A program made the position numbers and the translations under genes. From NCBI RefSeq assembly GCF_014651115.1, contig NZ_BMWG01000006.1:242915-297148 (forward strand): a DNA stretch of 54,234 nt, given 5' to 3'. Below are positions 17,399 to 25,368 of the stretch, piece by piece; positions within the stretch are counted from its first letter, which is position 1; every line of letters starts with the position of its first letter. The stretch comes from Streptomyces inusitatus (GTDB lineage Bacteria > Actinomycetota > Actinomycetes > Streptomycetales > Streptomycetaceae). A model generated the notes under the pieces. That model saw only the letters and a program-made list of their open reading frames with translations. It was not told where the DNA came from and did not search any database.

Positions 17399-19071
17399 TC
17401 GGGGGCCTTCGCGCTGGTCGGGGTCGGGGTACGAGTGGTCTGGGGGCCGGTGCCGGGAATCGCCGTGTGCAGGGGCAGCCGTATGGTGAACTCCGCGCCG
17501 CCGTCCGGGCCCCGGCCCAGCACCACCGTGCCCCGGCTCCGGTGCACCGCCTGCCGGACCAGGGCGAGGCCGAGGCCCCGGCCCGCGCCCCGGGTGGACC
17601 AGCCCCGGCTGAACACCGTCTCGGCCCGCTCCGGATCGACGCCCGCGCCCGTGTCGTGGACCCGGATCAGCAGCTCGTCCCGGTCGGCGCGGGCGGTGAC
17701 GGTGACCCGCCCCCGCGCGGGGACGCCGCCCCGGGGGCCCGGGACGGCGGTGTCGCGCGCCGTCGCGTCCACCGCGTTGTCGATGAGATTGCCGAGGATC
17801 GTCACCAGGTCCCGGGCCGGCAGCGAGGGGGGAAGCACCCCGTCGTCGATCCTGCTGTCCTCCGCGAGCACCAGCTCCACCCCCCGCTCATTGGCCTGCG
17901 CCGCCTTCCCCAGCAGCAGCGCCGCCAGCACCGGTTCGCCGACCGCGCCGACGACCCGGTCGGTCAGCACCTGGGCCAGCTCCAGCTCCGCCGTGGCGAA
18001 GTCGACGGCCTCGTCGGTACGGCCCAGCTCGATCAGCGAGACCACGGTGTGCAGCCGGTTCGCCGCCTCGTGGGCCTGGGAGCGCAGCGCCTCGCTGAAC
18101 TTGCGCTCCGAGTCCAGCTCCCCGGAGAGCGACTGGAGTTCGGTGTGGTCGCGCAGGGTCACCACCGTGCCCCGGTGCTCGCCGCCGACCACCGGGCTGG
18201 TGTTGACGACGACGACCCGGTCGGCGGTCAGATGCACCTCGTCCACCCGGGGCTCGGAGGCCAGCAGCGCCCCGGTCAGCGGCGCGGGCAGCCCGAGATC
18301 GGCCACCGGGCGGCCGACGGCCGCGCCGTCCAGGCCCAGCAGCTCCCGCGCGCCGTCGTTGACCAGCGCGATCCTGCGCCGCCCGTCGAGCATCAGCAGC
18401 CCCTCACGCACCGCGTGCAGCGCGGCCTCGTGGTAGTCGTGCATCCGGCTCAGCTCGGTCGCGTTCATCCCGTGGGTGTGCCGCCGCAGCCGGGCGTTGA
18501 TCACATAGGTGCCCGCGCCGCCGAGCGCCAGCGCCCCGCCCGCCACCGCGAGCAGCGCGGCGACCTGCTTGCGCATCTGCTCGCTGATCCGCTGGATGGT
18601 GATGCCCGCGCTGACCAGGCCGACCACCTCGCCGTCGGAGTAGACCGGGACCACCGTGCGGATGGAGGGGCCGAGCACCCCGAGGTGCTTCTCGCTGTAG
18701 GTCTCGCCGCGCAGCGCCTGCTCGGTGTGGCCCAGATACGCGCGGCCGATCTCCTCGGTCTCGGGGTGGGTCCAGCGGGTGCCGTCCGGGGCCATCACCA
18801 CGACGAAGTTGACGCCCGCGGCGCGGCGCAGCCCCTCCGCGTACGGCTGGAGCGCCCGGGAGGGGTCGGCGGAGCCGGCCGCGGCGATCACCGAGGGGGA
18901 GCGGGCGACGGCGGTCGCGGTCGCGATGGTCTGGAGCCGGGCGGTCTCCTCGGCCTGGGAGCGGTCGGTGAGATAGGCGAAGAGGGCGCAGCCCGCCACC
19001 ACCGCGGCGACCAGGACGACCTGCATCGCGAAGAGCTGTCCCGCGAGGCTGCGGGGGCGGGGTATGCGCAT
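17395..19071 (-). CDS. Sensor histidine kinase of the CitA/DcuS type
   Basis: 558 residues. Membrane helix 1 (LFAMQVVLVAAVVAGCALFAYL) and helix 2 (ALLAVAGGALALGGAGTYVI, ~residues 180-200) bracket an extracellular PAS-like ligand domain with the PVYSDGEVVGLVSAGITI end typical of citrate and C4-dicarboxylate sensors. A cytoplasmic PAS domain follows (MLDGRRRIALVNDGARELLG), then an SpoB-like H box (SQAHEAANRLHTVVSLIELG), N box (NLIDNAVDATA), and G boxes (VHDTGAGVDPE; GRGLGLALVRQAV). The ATG at 19071 (MRIPRPRS) is chosen; longer in-frame starts would run into the divergent promoter. It probably senses extracellular dicarboxylates or tricarboxylates and controls the symporter. Confidence 0.93.
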   Translation of the reverse strand: MRIPRPRSLAGQLFAMQVVLVAAVVAGCALFAYLTDRSQAEETARLQTIATATAVARSPSVIAAAGSADPSRALQPYAEGLRRAAGVNFVVVMAPDGTRWTHPETEEIGRAYLGHTEQALRGETYSEKHLGVLGPSIRTVVPVYSDGEVVGLVSAGITIQRISEQMRKQVAALLAVAGGALALGGAGTYVINARLRRHTHGMNATELSRMHDYHEAALHAVREGLLMLDGRRRIALVNDGARELLGLDGAAVGRPVADLGLPAPLTGALLASEPRVDEVHLTADRVVVVNTSPVVGGEHRGTVVTLRDHTELQSLSGELDSERKFSEALRSQAHEAANRLHTVVSLIELGRTDEAVDFATAELELAQVLTDRVVGAVGEPVLAALLLGKAAQANERGVELVLAEDSRIDDGVLPPSLPARDLVTILGNLIDNAVDATARDTAVPGPRGGVPARGRVTVTARADRDELLIRVHDTGAGVDPERAETVFSRGWSTRGAGRGLGLALVRQAVHRSRGTVVLGRGPDGGAEFTIRLPLHTAIPGTGPQTTRTPTPTSAKAPE

Positions 19072-19090
19072 GGCTGACAGTCTGCCTGTC

Positions 19091-19134
19091 GCGTTTCGTA
19101 TGAACGAAACGCACGTAAGGGTGACCGGGGTCAC
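19091..19134. promoter_or_regulatory. Two inverted repeats in the kinase/symporter divergent promoter
   Basis: GCGTTTCGT-ATGA-ACGAAACGC (19091-19112) is a perfect 9-bp inverted repeat and a good candidate site for the response regulator. GTGACC-GG-GGTCAC (19121-19134) is a second one; it also fits the published Streptomyces Crp pattern GTG-N6-G-N-CAC, which would tie symporter expression to cAMP-Crp. Both lie between the kinase start (19071) and the symporter start (19211). Confidence 0.55.
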
Positions 19135-19210
19135 AAACGTGATGGATAGTCGCGGAACTCCATACGGGACATGGACCGGTTTTCACTTTTTGGTTTGAAG
19201 GAGGGACCCC

Positions 19211-20617
19211 GTGGCTGCTGAGGCAGGCAGAAGGGACCGTACGCACTATCTGTACATCGCCGTCATCGCGGCGGTGGTGCTCGGCATCACCGTGGGCTTC
19301 GTGGCACCGGGAGTCGCCGTCGAGCTGAAGCCCATCGGCACGGGGTTCGTCAATCTGATCAAGATGATGATCTCGCCGGTCATCTTCTGCACGATCGTGC
19401 TGGGCATCGGATCGGTGCGCAAGGCCGCGAAGGTCGGCGCGGTCGGCGGACTGGCGCTGGGCTACTTCCTGGTGATGTCGACGGTCGCGCTCGCGATCGG
19501 TCTGCTGGTCGGCAACTTCGTGGAGCCGGGTTCCGGTCTCCAGATCACCGAGGCCACCCGGGAGGCGGGCGGCAAGGCCGCCGAGGGCGCGGGCGGCGAG
19601 TCCACCGTGGACTTCCTGCTGGGGATCATCCCCACCACCATGGTCTCCGCCTTCACCGGCGGTGAGGTGCTCCAGACCCTGCTGGTCGCGCTGATGGCCG
19701 GATTCGCCCTTCAGGCGATGGGCGCGGCGGGGGAGCCGATCCTGCGCGGCATCGGGCACATCCAGCGGCTGGTCTTCCGTGTGCTGGCGATGATCATGTG
19801 GGTGGCTCCGATCGGCGCGTTCGGCGCGATCGCGGCCGTGGTGGGCGAGACCGGCATCGACGCCCTGAAGTCGCTCGCGGTCATCATGATCGGCTTCTAT
19901 GTCACCTGCGCGCTCTTCGTGTTCGTGGTGCTGGGCGCGCTGCTGAAGCTGGTCGCCGGGGTCAATCTGATCGCGCTGCTGAAGTATCTGGGCCGTGAGT
20001 TCCTGCTGATCCTCTCCACCTCCTCGTCGGAGTCGGCGCTGCCGAGGCTCATCGCGAAGATGGAGCACATGGGTGTCAGCAAGCCGGTGGTGGGCATCAC
20101 CGTTCCGACGGGGTACTCGTTCAACCTCGACGGCACCGCGATCTATCTGACGATGGCCTCGCTCTTCATCGCCAACGCGATGGGCGACCCGCTGAGCGCG
20201 TCCGAGCAGATCTCGCTGCTGATCTTCATGATCATCGCCTCCAAGGGCGCGGCGGGCGTCACGGGCGCCGGTCTGGCGACGCTCGCGGGCGGTCTTCAGT
20301 CGCACCGCCCCGAACTGGTCGACGGCGTCGGTCTGATCGTCGGCATCGACCGCTTCATGAGCGAGGCGCGGGCGCTGACCAACTTCGCGGGCAACGCGGT
20401 GGCGACCGTGCTGGTCGGCACCTGGACCAAGGAGATCGACAAGGCGCGGGTGGAGGAGGTCCTCGCCGGGCGGCTGCCGTTCGATGAGAAGACCCTGCTG
20501 GACGACGGGCACGGCGGGCCCGCCCCCGAGGCCCCGGACGCCGCCGCCGAGTCCGCGGCCGTGCCCTCGCAGCGCACGGAGACGGACACGGACACGGACG
20601 CGAAGGCCAGGGTCTGA
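19211..20617 (+). CDS. dctA: Dicarboxylate/cation symporter (DctA-like, DAACS family)
   Basis: 468 residues. Na+ or H+ coupled uptake of C4-dicarboxylates (succinate, fumarate, malate) or related acids. Family signatures are MMISPVIFCTIVLGIGSV, the serine-rich hairpin STSSSESALPRLIAKME and the helix-7/8 motif PTGYSFNLDGTAIYLTMASLFIANA; eight membrane helices with re-entrant loops are expected. The C-terminal ~50 residues are polar and acidic. The GTG start at 19211 has GGAGGGA upstream. It is transcribed away from the CitA/CitB-like two-component genes, an arrangement seen for dct-type transporters. DAACS members for glutamate look similar, so the exact substrate is not certain. Confidence 0.9.
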   Translation: MAAEAGRRDRTHYLYIAVIAAVVLGITVGFVAPGVAVELKPIGTGFVNLIKMMISPVIFCTIVLGIGSVRKAAKVGAVGGLALGYFLVMSTVALAIGLLVGNFVEPGSGLQITEATREAGGKAAEGAGGESTVDFLLGIIPTTMVSAFTGGEVLQTLLVALMAGFALQAMGAAGEPILRGIGHIQRLVFRVLAMIMWVAPIGAFGAIAAVVGETGIDALKSLAVIMIGFYVTCALFVFVVLGALLKLVAGVNLIALLKYLGREFLLILSTSSSESALPRLIAKMEHMGVSKPVVGITVPTGYSFNLDGTAIYLTMASLFIANAMGDPLSASEQISLLIFMIIASKGAAGVTGAGLATLAGGLQSHRPELVDGVGLIVGIDRFMSEARALTNFAGNAVATVLVGTWTKEIDKARVEEVLAGRLPFDEKTLLDDGHGGPAPEAPDAAAESAAVPSQRTETDTDTDAKARV

Positions 20618-20753
20618 CACCTGGGCACCCGCGACGCCGGGACACCCGCGCCTCCCTCCCCTTCCCCCACTGGGGAGGGCGGGCGCGGGATTCCGCGTTT
20701 CCGGGGCCTTCGCGCCGCACCCCTTGGTCTTCGTGCCGCACCCCTTGACCCCC

Positions 20754-20784
20754 TTGACCTCAAGTCCGCTTGAGTTTCTACGGT
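20754..20784 (+). promoter_or_regulatory. MerR/SoxR-type promoter of the MarR gene
   Basis: TTGACC (20754-20759), a 19-bp spacer and TACGGT (20779-20784). The spacer carries CTCAAG-TCCG-CTTGAG (20759-20774), which resembles the SoxR/MerR box CCTCAAG-N4-CTTGAGG. A 19-bp spacer is the hallmark of promoters that need a MerR-family activator to untwist the DNA. TACGGT ends 6 nt before the ATG at 20791, suggesting a leaderless transcript. Confidence 0.6.
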
Positions 20785-20790
20785 CGTCCC

Positions 20791-21243
20791 ATGAAGACCT
20801 ACACGGAAGAGCAGTTGGCCACCCAGCCCATCGGCTACTGGAGCGGCGAGGCCTACCGCACGATCGTCGCCCGCATCCGCGCCGGGCTGGCCGAGGAGCG
20901 GCTCACCCAGCCGCACTGGTGGATCCTCAACCAGGCCGCCGCCCGCCCCGGCCACTGGGAGCGCGGACCGCTCGCCGACTGGCTGGTCACCTTCGACGAC
21001 CAGGACACCGACTTCGGCGGAGTCTTCGACGATCTCGTGGACAGGGGCTGGCTCTCCGAGCCCGCGGAAGGCAGGCTGACCCTGACGGAGGCGGGAGCCG
21101 CCGGCCGCGCCCGGGCCGCCGTCCGGACGGCCGAGGCCACCCGGCAGATCCACGAGGGCATCAGCACCGAGGAGTACACCGCCGCGCTCAATGTGCTGCG
21201 CCGGATGATCGACAATCTGGGCGGCCGGAGCGATCTCCCCTGA
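20791..21243 (+). CDS. MarR-family winged-helix transcriptional regulator
   Basis: About 150 residues. The central winged helix-turn-helix is visible in GPLADWLVTFDDQDTDFGGVFDDLVDRGWLSEPAEGRLTL followed by TEAGAAGRARAAV, and dimer helices at both ends (YWSGEAYRTIVARIRAGLAEE; EYTAALNVLRRMIDNLGG). The ATG at 20791 fits the promoter; it has no Shine-Dalgarno, in keeping with leaderless translation. It lies 92 bp upstream of the dehydrogenase gene and may control it through the inverted repeats in between. The ligand is unknown. Confidence 0.8.
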   Translation: MKTYTEEQLATQPIGYWSGEAYRTIVARIRAGLAEERLTQPHWWILNQAAARPGHWERGPLADWLVTFDDQDTDFGGVFDDLVDRGWLSEPAEGRLTLTEAGAAGRARAAVRTAEATRQIHEGISTEEYTAALNVLRRMIDNLGGRSDLP

Positions 21244-21255
21244 GGAGCCAGGAGC

Positions 21256-21301
21256 TTGACACTTACCTTTTGGTAAGTACCTGACTTTTTAGTAGGTACT
21301 T
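21256..21301 (+). promoter_or_regulatory. Dehydrogenase promoter with nested inverted repeats
   Basis: TTGACA (21256-21261) overlaps ACTTACC-TTTT-GGTAAGT (21261-21278). A second inverted repeat AAGTACCT-N11-AGGTACTT (21275-21301) overlaps the first, giving four related half-sites of the GTAAGTACC type. This is the layout expected for cooperative binding by a small winged-helix repressor (HxlR, ArsR or MarR); the adjacent MarR protein is a candidate. Confidence 0.55.
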
Positions 21302-21335
21302 GTGGCAACGGGTGCGCCGGGAAACGATGTTGGAC

Positions 21336-22217
21336 ATGGCAACGACCTCTGAGAAGACCTCTGTCACCGTTATCGGCCTCGGCGCGATGGGCAGCGCCCT
21401 GGCGGGCGCCTTCCTCACGGCGGGCCACCCCACCACCGTCTGGAACCGCACCCCGGGGAAGGGCGACGACCTGGCCGCCCGGGGCGCGACCGTCGCCGCC
21501 ACCGCCGAGGAGGCCGTGCGCGCCGGCGAACTGGTCGTCGTCTGCGTCTTCGACTACGACGCCTCGGAGTCGGTCCTCGCCCCGCTCACCGACGCCCTCC
21601 AGGGCCGGGTCCTGGTCAATGTCACCTCCGACCTGCCGGAGCGCGCCCGTACCGCCGCCGCCTGGGCCGCGGAGCACTCGATCGCCTATCTCGACGGCGC
21701 GGTGATGGTCCCGACCCACGCCATCGGGGCCCCCGACTCGCTGCTCTTCTACGCGGGCTCCCGCGAGTCCTTCGAGCGGCACGAGTCCGCCCTGAAGGTG
21801 CTCGGCGGAAAGTCCGCCTACGTCGGCGAGGACGCGGGCCTGGCCGCCGTCTACGACCTGTCCCTGCTGGACTACTTCTACGGCGCGATCTCCGGCCTGG
21901 TGCACGGGCTCTCGCTGGCCGCGTCCGAGGGAGTGAAGGCCTCCGACGTCGCCCCGTACATGGGCACCATCACCCAGATCCTGCCGTGGGTGGTGGACGG
22001 CTCGGCCGCCAACATCGACGCGGGCGCCTACCCGGGCGCGCAGGCCAACCTCGGGGTGATGGCCGTCTCCGTCGACCACATCCTCCACACGGCGAAGGCC
22101 CGGGGGCTGGACGTGGCCCAGCTCGCGGGCATCAAGAAGATGACCGACCGGGCGATCGCGCTGGGCCACGCGGCCGATGACTGGTCCAGCACGCACGAGG
22201 CGCTCGTCAACCCCTGA
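21336..22217 (+). CDS. NAD(P)-dependent dehydrogenase, beta-hydroxyacid dehydrogenase/imine reductase family
   Basis: About 293 residues. The N-terminal Rossmann fold has the dinucleotide motif VIGLGAMGSALAGAFLTAGH and the phosphate-binding VWNRTPGK, where Asn-Arg-Thr favours NADPH. The helical C-terminal domain contains DLSLLDYFYGAISGLVHGLSLA, resembling imine reductases that dimerise by domain swapping; the catalytic Lys of classical beta-hydroxyacid dehydrogenases is not evident in the usual GxxGxGxxxK motif. Start at ATG 21336 (MATTSEK), or possibly 21327. The true substrate (imine, ketone or hydroxyacid) is unknown. Confidence 0.85.
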   Translation: MATTSEKTSVTVIGLGAMGSALAGAFLTAGHPTTVWNRTPGKGDDLAARGATVAATAEEAVRAGELVVVCVFDYDASESVLAPLTDALQGRVLVNVTSDLPERARTAAAWAAEHSIAYLDGAVMVPTHAIGAPDSLLFYAGSRESFERHESALKVLGGKSAYVGEDAGLAAVYDLSLLDYFYGAISGLVHGLSLAASEGVKASDVAPYMGTITQILPWVVDGSAANIDAGAYPGAQANLGVMAVSVDHILHTAKARGLDVAQLAGIKKMTDRAIALGHAADDWSSTHEALVNP

Positions 22218-22250
22218 CCCCGCGCCCTTCCTTTCCTCCCTCCTTGCTCC

Positions 22251-22288
22251 TTGCCTTGACGCCGACGTCAAGGATTACGGTCGGCGGC
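22251..22288 (+). promoter_or_regulatory. MerR-type promoter of the merR-thioredoxin operon
   Basis: TTGCCT (22251-22256), a 19-bp spacer and TACGGT (22276-22281). CCTTGACG-CCGA-CGTCAAGG (22254-22273) is a perfect 8-bp inverted repeat lying in the spacer, as expected for autoregulation by the MerR protein it drives. TACGGT ends 7 nt before the ATG at 22289, and no Shine-Dalgarno is present, so the transcript is probably leaderless. Confidence 0.65.
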
Positions 22289-22687
22289 ATGCGAATCGGC
22301 GAGCTGGCGCGACGGGCCGGGACCACCACCCGGACCCTGCGCTACTACGAGGCACGCGGGCTGCTGCCCGCGCGGCGCGCGGTGAACGGCTACCGCGACT
22401 ACGACGACGGCGATCTCCTGCTGGTCCAGCAGATCCGGACCCTGCGCGACTTCGGGTTCGAGCTGGAGGAGACCCGTCCGTTCGTGGAGTGTCTGCGCGC
22501 GGGCCATCCCGCGGGCGACTCCTGCCCCGCCTCGCTCGCCGTCTACCGGGCCAAGGTCGCCGAACTGGACGCGCTCATCGAGCGGCTCCGGTCCGTCCGC
22601 GCCCAGGTGGGAACGGAACTCGCCCGGGCCGAGGCGGAGTTCGCCGCCGGTCCGGTGCCACGGTGCCAATTCGGAGGGACGGAATGA
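22289..22687 (+). CDS. MerR-family transcriptional regulator with possible redox cysteines
   Basis: 132 residues. The N-terminal winged helix is classical (MRIGELARRAGTTTRTLRYYEARGLLPARR, then GYRDYDDGDLLLVQQIRTLRDFGF), followed by a coiled-coil dimerisation helix. Cys68 and Cys79 sit at the start of the C-terminal region (VECLRAGHPAGDSC), with a third Cys near the end. Together with the thioredoxin gene overlapping its stop (ATGA), this suggests that the sensed signal is thiol redox state, but metal binding cannot be excluded. The ATG at 22289 fits the MerR-type promoter. Confidence 0.9.
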   Translation: MRIGELARRAGTTTRTLRYYEARGLLPARRAVNGYRDYDDGDLLLVQQIRTLRDFGFELEETRPFVECLRAGHPAGDSCPASLAVYRAKVAELDALIERLRSVRAQVGTELARAEAEFAAGPVPRCQFGGTE

Positions 22688-23025
22688 TGATCAAGACGGA
22701 CGGGATCGCCGGAGTGACGGACACGGACTTCGGTACGGAGGTGCTGGGCGCGCCGCTCCCGGTGCTGGTCCAGTTCACCGCCGACTGGTGCGGACCCTGC
22801 CGCCAGTTGGCCCCGGTCCTCGGCGCGGTCGCCCGCGAGGAGGCCGGCCGGCTCAAGGTGGTCCAGCTCGACGTGGACGCCAACCCGGAGACGACGGTGC
22901 GGTACGGGGTGCTGTCGACGCCCACCCTGATGGTGTTCCGCGCGGGGGAGCCGGTGGCCTCGATGGTCGGTGCCCGGCCCCGGCGCAGACTGCTCCAGGA
23001 GCTGGACTCGGCGCTCAGCCGCTGA
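22684..23025 (+). CDS. trxA: Thioredoxin
   Basis: 113 residues, normal thioredoxin length. The active site is WCGPC in VLVQFTADWCGPCRQLAPVL, and the cis-Pro is in YGVLSTPTLMVFRAG. It reduces protein disulphides in the cytoplasm with electrons from thioredoxin reductase. The ATG at 22684 overlaps the merR stop by 4 bp, with GGAGGG upstream; a second ATG at 22687 is equally possible. It is the second thioredoxin-fold gene in this window. Its end overlaps the convergent Stealth gene by 11 bp. Confidence 0.93.
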   Translation: MMIKTDGIAGVTDTDFGTEVLGAPLPVLVQFTADWCGPCRQLAPVLGAVAREEAGRLKVVQLDVDANPETTVRYGVLSTPTLMVFRAGEPVASMVGARPRRRLLQELDSALSR

Positions 23026-24895
23026 GCCCCGCGGTCCCGGTCCCGGTCCCGGTCCCGGTCCCGCTCCCCGTGGTCTCCGGGGCGCGCTCGAAGAGGCTGG
23101 GCACCGGGAAGTACGCCTCCAGGAAGGGTTCGAGCAGCTGCCGCTGCCCCTCCACCTCGTCGTCGGTGGAGATGGTGTCGTTGACGCAGAACGCCTGCCG
23201 GTTGCGGCGCGCCAGGAGCTGACCCAGCCGCCGGGCGGTGTCCGGGTGGGCCAGGTCGACATAGGCGTAACTGACCTGGCCCGGGACCGCCCGGGAGGTC
23301 TGGTAGGCGTAGTAGTGGTGGAAGGACGAGGCGATCGACAGATCGTCCAGGCTGCGGAAGCGGGCCGCCGCCGTGGCCCGGTGGCGGTCGGCGAAGACGG
23401 TCTCTATCTCCGCCAGCACACTGCGCCGCAGGGCGTAGGGGATGTGCTTCATCTTGTGCGTGATCACGGTCTGGAAGCGGGAGTCGAGCACCGTCCGGTT
23501 GTTCTTCCCGGCGGCGGAGACCGGCACGTCCTGATCGCCCGGGTCGCCCATGGGGATCAGCGCGGGGGAGGGGAAGAACTTGGTCAGCCCGTTCGCGTGG
23601 AAGAAGTCCTGCGGGGTGACCGGGCGGCCCAGGAACATGTCGTCGTTGAAGTAGAGGAAGTGTTCCGACAGGCCCTCGATGTGGTGGAGCTGGCTCTCGA
23701 TCGCGTGCGAGTTGAAGGTCGGCAGCACACCGGGGTCGGTGAAGATCTCCTTGTGGCTCACCACCGTGAGACCCTCCATCGAGGTGTCCAGCCAGGACGG
23801 CGTCTGATCGTCGGTGACCAGGAAGATCCGGCGCACCCAGGGCGCGTTCTGCCGCAGTGAGCGCAGCGAGTAGCGCAGCTCGTCACGGCTGGCGAACCGG
23901 GCGGTGTTCGCCGCCTCCTCGTGGTACGGGCGGCCCTGGGCCAGCTCTCTCCGGCGCAGCCACTCGGGGTCCTGCCCGTCGACCCAGGTGTAGACGACAT
24001 CGATGGGGAAGCGGATGTCGTCGGGCCGGGGCGAGGCGAACTCCCGGCGGGTGCGCACGAGCGGGAGTGCCGCGCCGGGCGCGGCGAGCCGGGTGAAGAG
24101 CGCCCCGGACTCCCAGACCGGGGCGTCCGCGACCGGCACCTCGTCGGCCACCGGCTGGGGCCGGGGTGCGCGGAGGCGGCCCTCCTCCTCGGTCCAGAAC
24201 TCGATGTCGCAGCCGTACTTGGGGCCGAGTGTCAGCCGTCCCGTCGGATCGCTGCGGTACCAGGTCATCCGGATCACCCCGGCCGTCGCCAGCCGCCGCC
24301 AGGTGGCGGGGGCGAACCCCGGTGCGGACTCGCGCGGGGTCGCCGTGCGGCCGTCCATGGCGGAGACATAGCCGGGCAGCCGCTCGCAGAGCCCGGCCAG
24401 CGCCGTGCAGGTCCGCGCGCGCTCCTTCGCGGGTACGGCGATCACCGCCGAGTCATTGCGCCGCCCCCGTACCCAGAAGTAGTCCACCCCCGCGCCGTCC
24501 AGCGCCTCGCAGACCGCCGCCGCGTTGTCGTTGCGTGCCTGGAGAGGGGTGAGGCCCGCACCGGTGAGCAGCACCTTCGGCACTCCGCGCACCCTGCCGA
24601 CGCGCCGGCCCGCGCCGAGCAGCGGACGCGGGTGCCGCCGTATCTCCCGCTCGGCGCGGGCGGTGCTCAGCCCGGGGCCGACGCTCGGCCAGACGGAGAG
24701 GAGCTGCTTGGTCTGCGAGCGGACCTCCCGGGAGACCACGCGCGCCACTCCCCGGCGCACCCGCACCGGCAGGGCCCGGCGATATGCCGTGACCGGCCAG
24801 GACGATTCGGGATTGCTCCGGGCGAGCCGCTCCGCGGTGCGAACGGTCTTCGGCACCGCCCCGGCTCCCGGTGCTGGCTGCTCTTTGTGGCGCAT
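23015..24895 (-). CDS. Stealth-family sugar-phosphate transferase
   Basis: 626 residues. The four Stealth conserved regions are recognisable: CR1 IDVVYTWVDGQDPEW (~residue 295), CR2 RDELRYSLRSLRQNAPWVRRIFLVTDDQ, CR3 LPTFNSHAIESQLHHIEGLSEHFLYFNDDMFLG, and CR4 near the C-terminus (CVNDTISTDD). Characterised relatives transfer hexose-1-phosphate from a nucleotide sugar to build phosphodiester-linked capsule or wall glycopolymers. The first ~290 residues are a basic region with an extra domain (DYFWVRGRRNDSAVIAV). The protein ends in a Gly-Thr repeat. Start ATG at 24895. The acceptor polymer is unknown; no other capsule genes are adjacent. Confidence 0.88.
   Translation of the reverse strand: MRHKEQPAPGAGAVPKTVRTAERLARSNPESSWPVTAYRRALPVRVRRGVARVVSREVRSQTKQLLSVWPSVGPGLSTARAEREIRRHPRPLLGAGRRVGRVRGVPKVLLTGAGLTPLQARNDNAAAVCEALDGAGVDYFWVRGRRNDSAVIAVPAKERARTCTALAGLCERLPGYVSAMDGRTATPRESAPGFAPATWRRLATAGVIRMTWYRSDPTGRLTLGPKYGCDIEFWTEEEGRLRAPRPQPVADEVPVADAPVWESGALFTRLAAPGAALPLVRTRREFASPRPDDIRFPIDVVYTWVDGQDPEWLRRRELAQGRPYHEEAANTARFASRDELRYSLRSLRQNAPWVRRIFLVTDDQTPSWLDTSMEGLTVVSHKEIFTDPGVLPTFNSHAIESQLHHIEGLSEHFLYFNDDMFLGRPVTPQDFFHANGLTKFFPSPALIPMGDPGDQDVPVSAAGKNNRTVLDSRFQTVITHKMKHIPYALRRSVLAEIETVFADRHRATAAARFRSLDDLSIASSFHHYYAYQTSRAVPGQVSYAYVDLAHPDTARRLGQLLARRNRQAFCVNDTISTDDEVEGQRQLLEPFLEAYFPVPSLFERAPETTGSGTGTGTGTGTAGLSG
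23033..23062. repeat. Hexanucleotide tandem repeat (GGTCCC x5) inside the Stealth gene
   Basis: Five perfect copies of GGTCCC in a row. On the minus strand they encode alternating Gly-Thr near the C-terminus of the Stealth protein. Because the unit is 6 bp, changes in copy number would keep the frame and only alter the tail length. Confidence 0.9.
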
Positions 24896-25368
24896 ACGAC
24901 CTCTTCGGGATGGAAGTGTTCATAGCGGGGCCTTCTGTGGCACCGCGTCGCACCTTTGATGCCCGGCGGCCCGGAATGGTTGTAGAGCGGTTTCGCGCTC
25001 CGTGGGGCCGGGGCCTGTGCGGCGGGTCGCCGGGGCGTGGGTGAAGCCCTTCGGGTCGCCGCTGTCAACACGGGCTTCCCTCAAGCGAGTTGGCGGGCCA
25101 AGAGTGTCGCTGGGCCGGTGCGCGGGGGAGTGACCGGCGGCTCCCGGGGCCCGCCGCCGCGAGCGGTTATCACCGCGTGACGGCCTCGCCGGTGCGGGTG
25201 CGGGCCCGCCGGGCCTGGCCGTCGAAGTGCCCGTATGAGGGCATGAAAATAGCCCCACCGAATTGACGGAAGGGCCTGCGCTCTGAGTATATTTGACGTT
25301 TCCATGTCTGCCTGAATAAAGAACATGGAAACACTCACTGGTTACACCATAACGCTTCTGGAGCTGAA
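24896..25368. promoter_or_regulatory. Divergent Stealth/HelD region with a 10-bp inverted repeat
   Basis: About 470 bp with no convincing gene. GTTTCCATGT and ACATGGAAAC (25298-25307 and 25323-25332) form a perfect 10-bp inverted repeat with a 15-nt loop, ending 36 bp before the helicase start. The last ~130 bp are clearly richer in A+T than the rest and probably hold the helicase promoter, for example TTTGACG at 25292-25298. No good match to the rifampicin-associated element known upstream of some rifampicin-responsive genes was found. Confidence 0.45.

Noticed and set aside
24896..25368. Rifampicin-associated element upstream of the HelD-type gene
   Set aside because: Only G-rich stretches such as GGGGCC were found; no symmetric GGGGCTTGC-type element.
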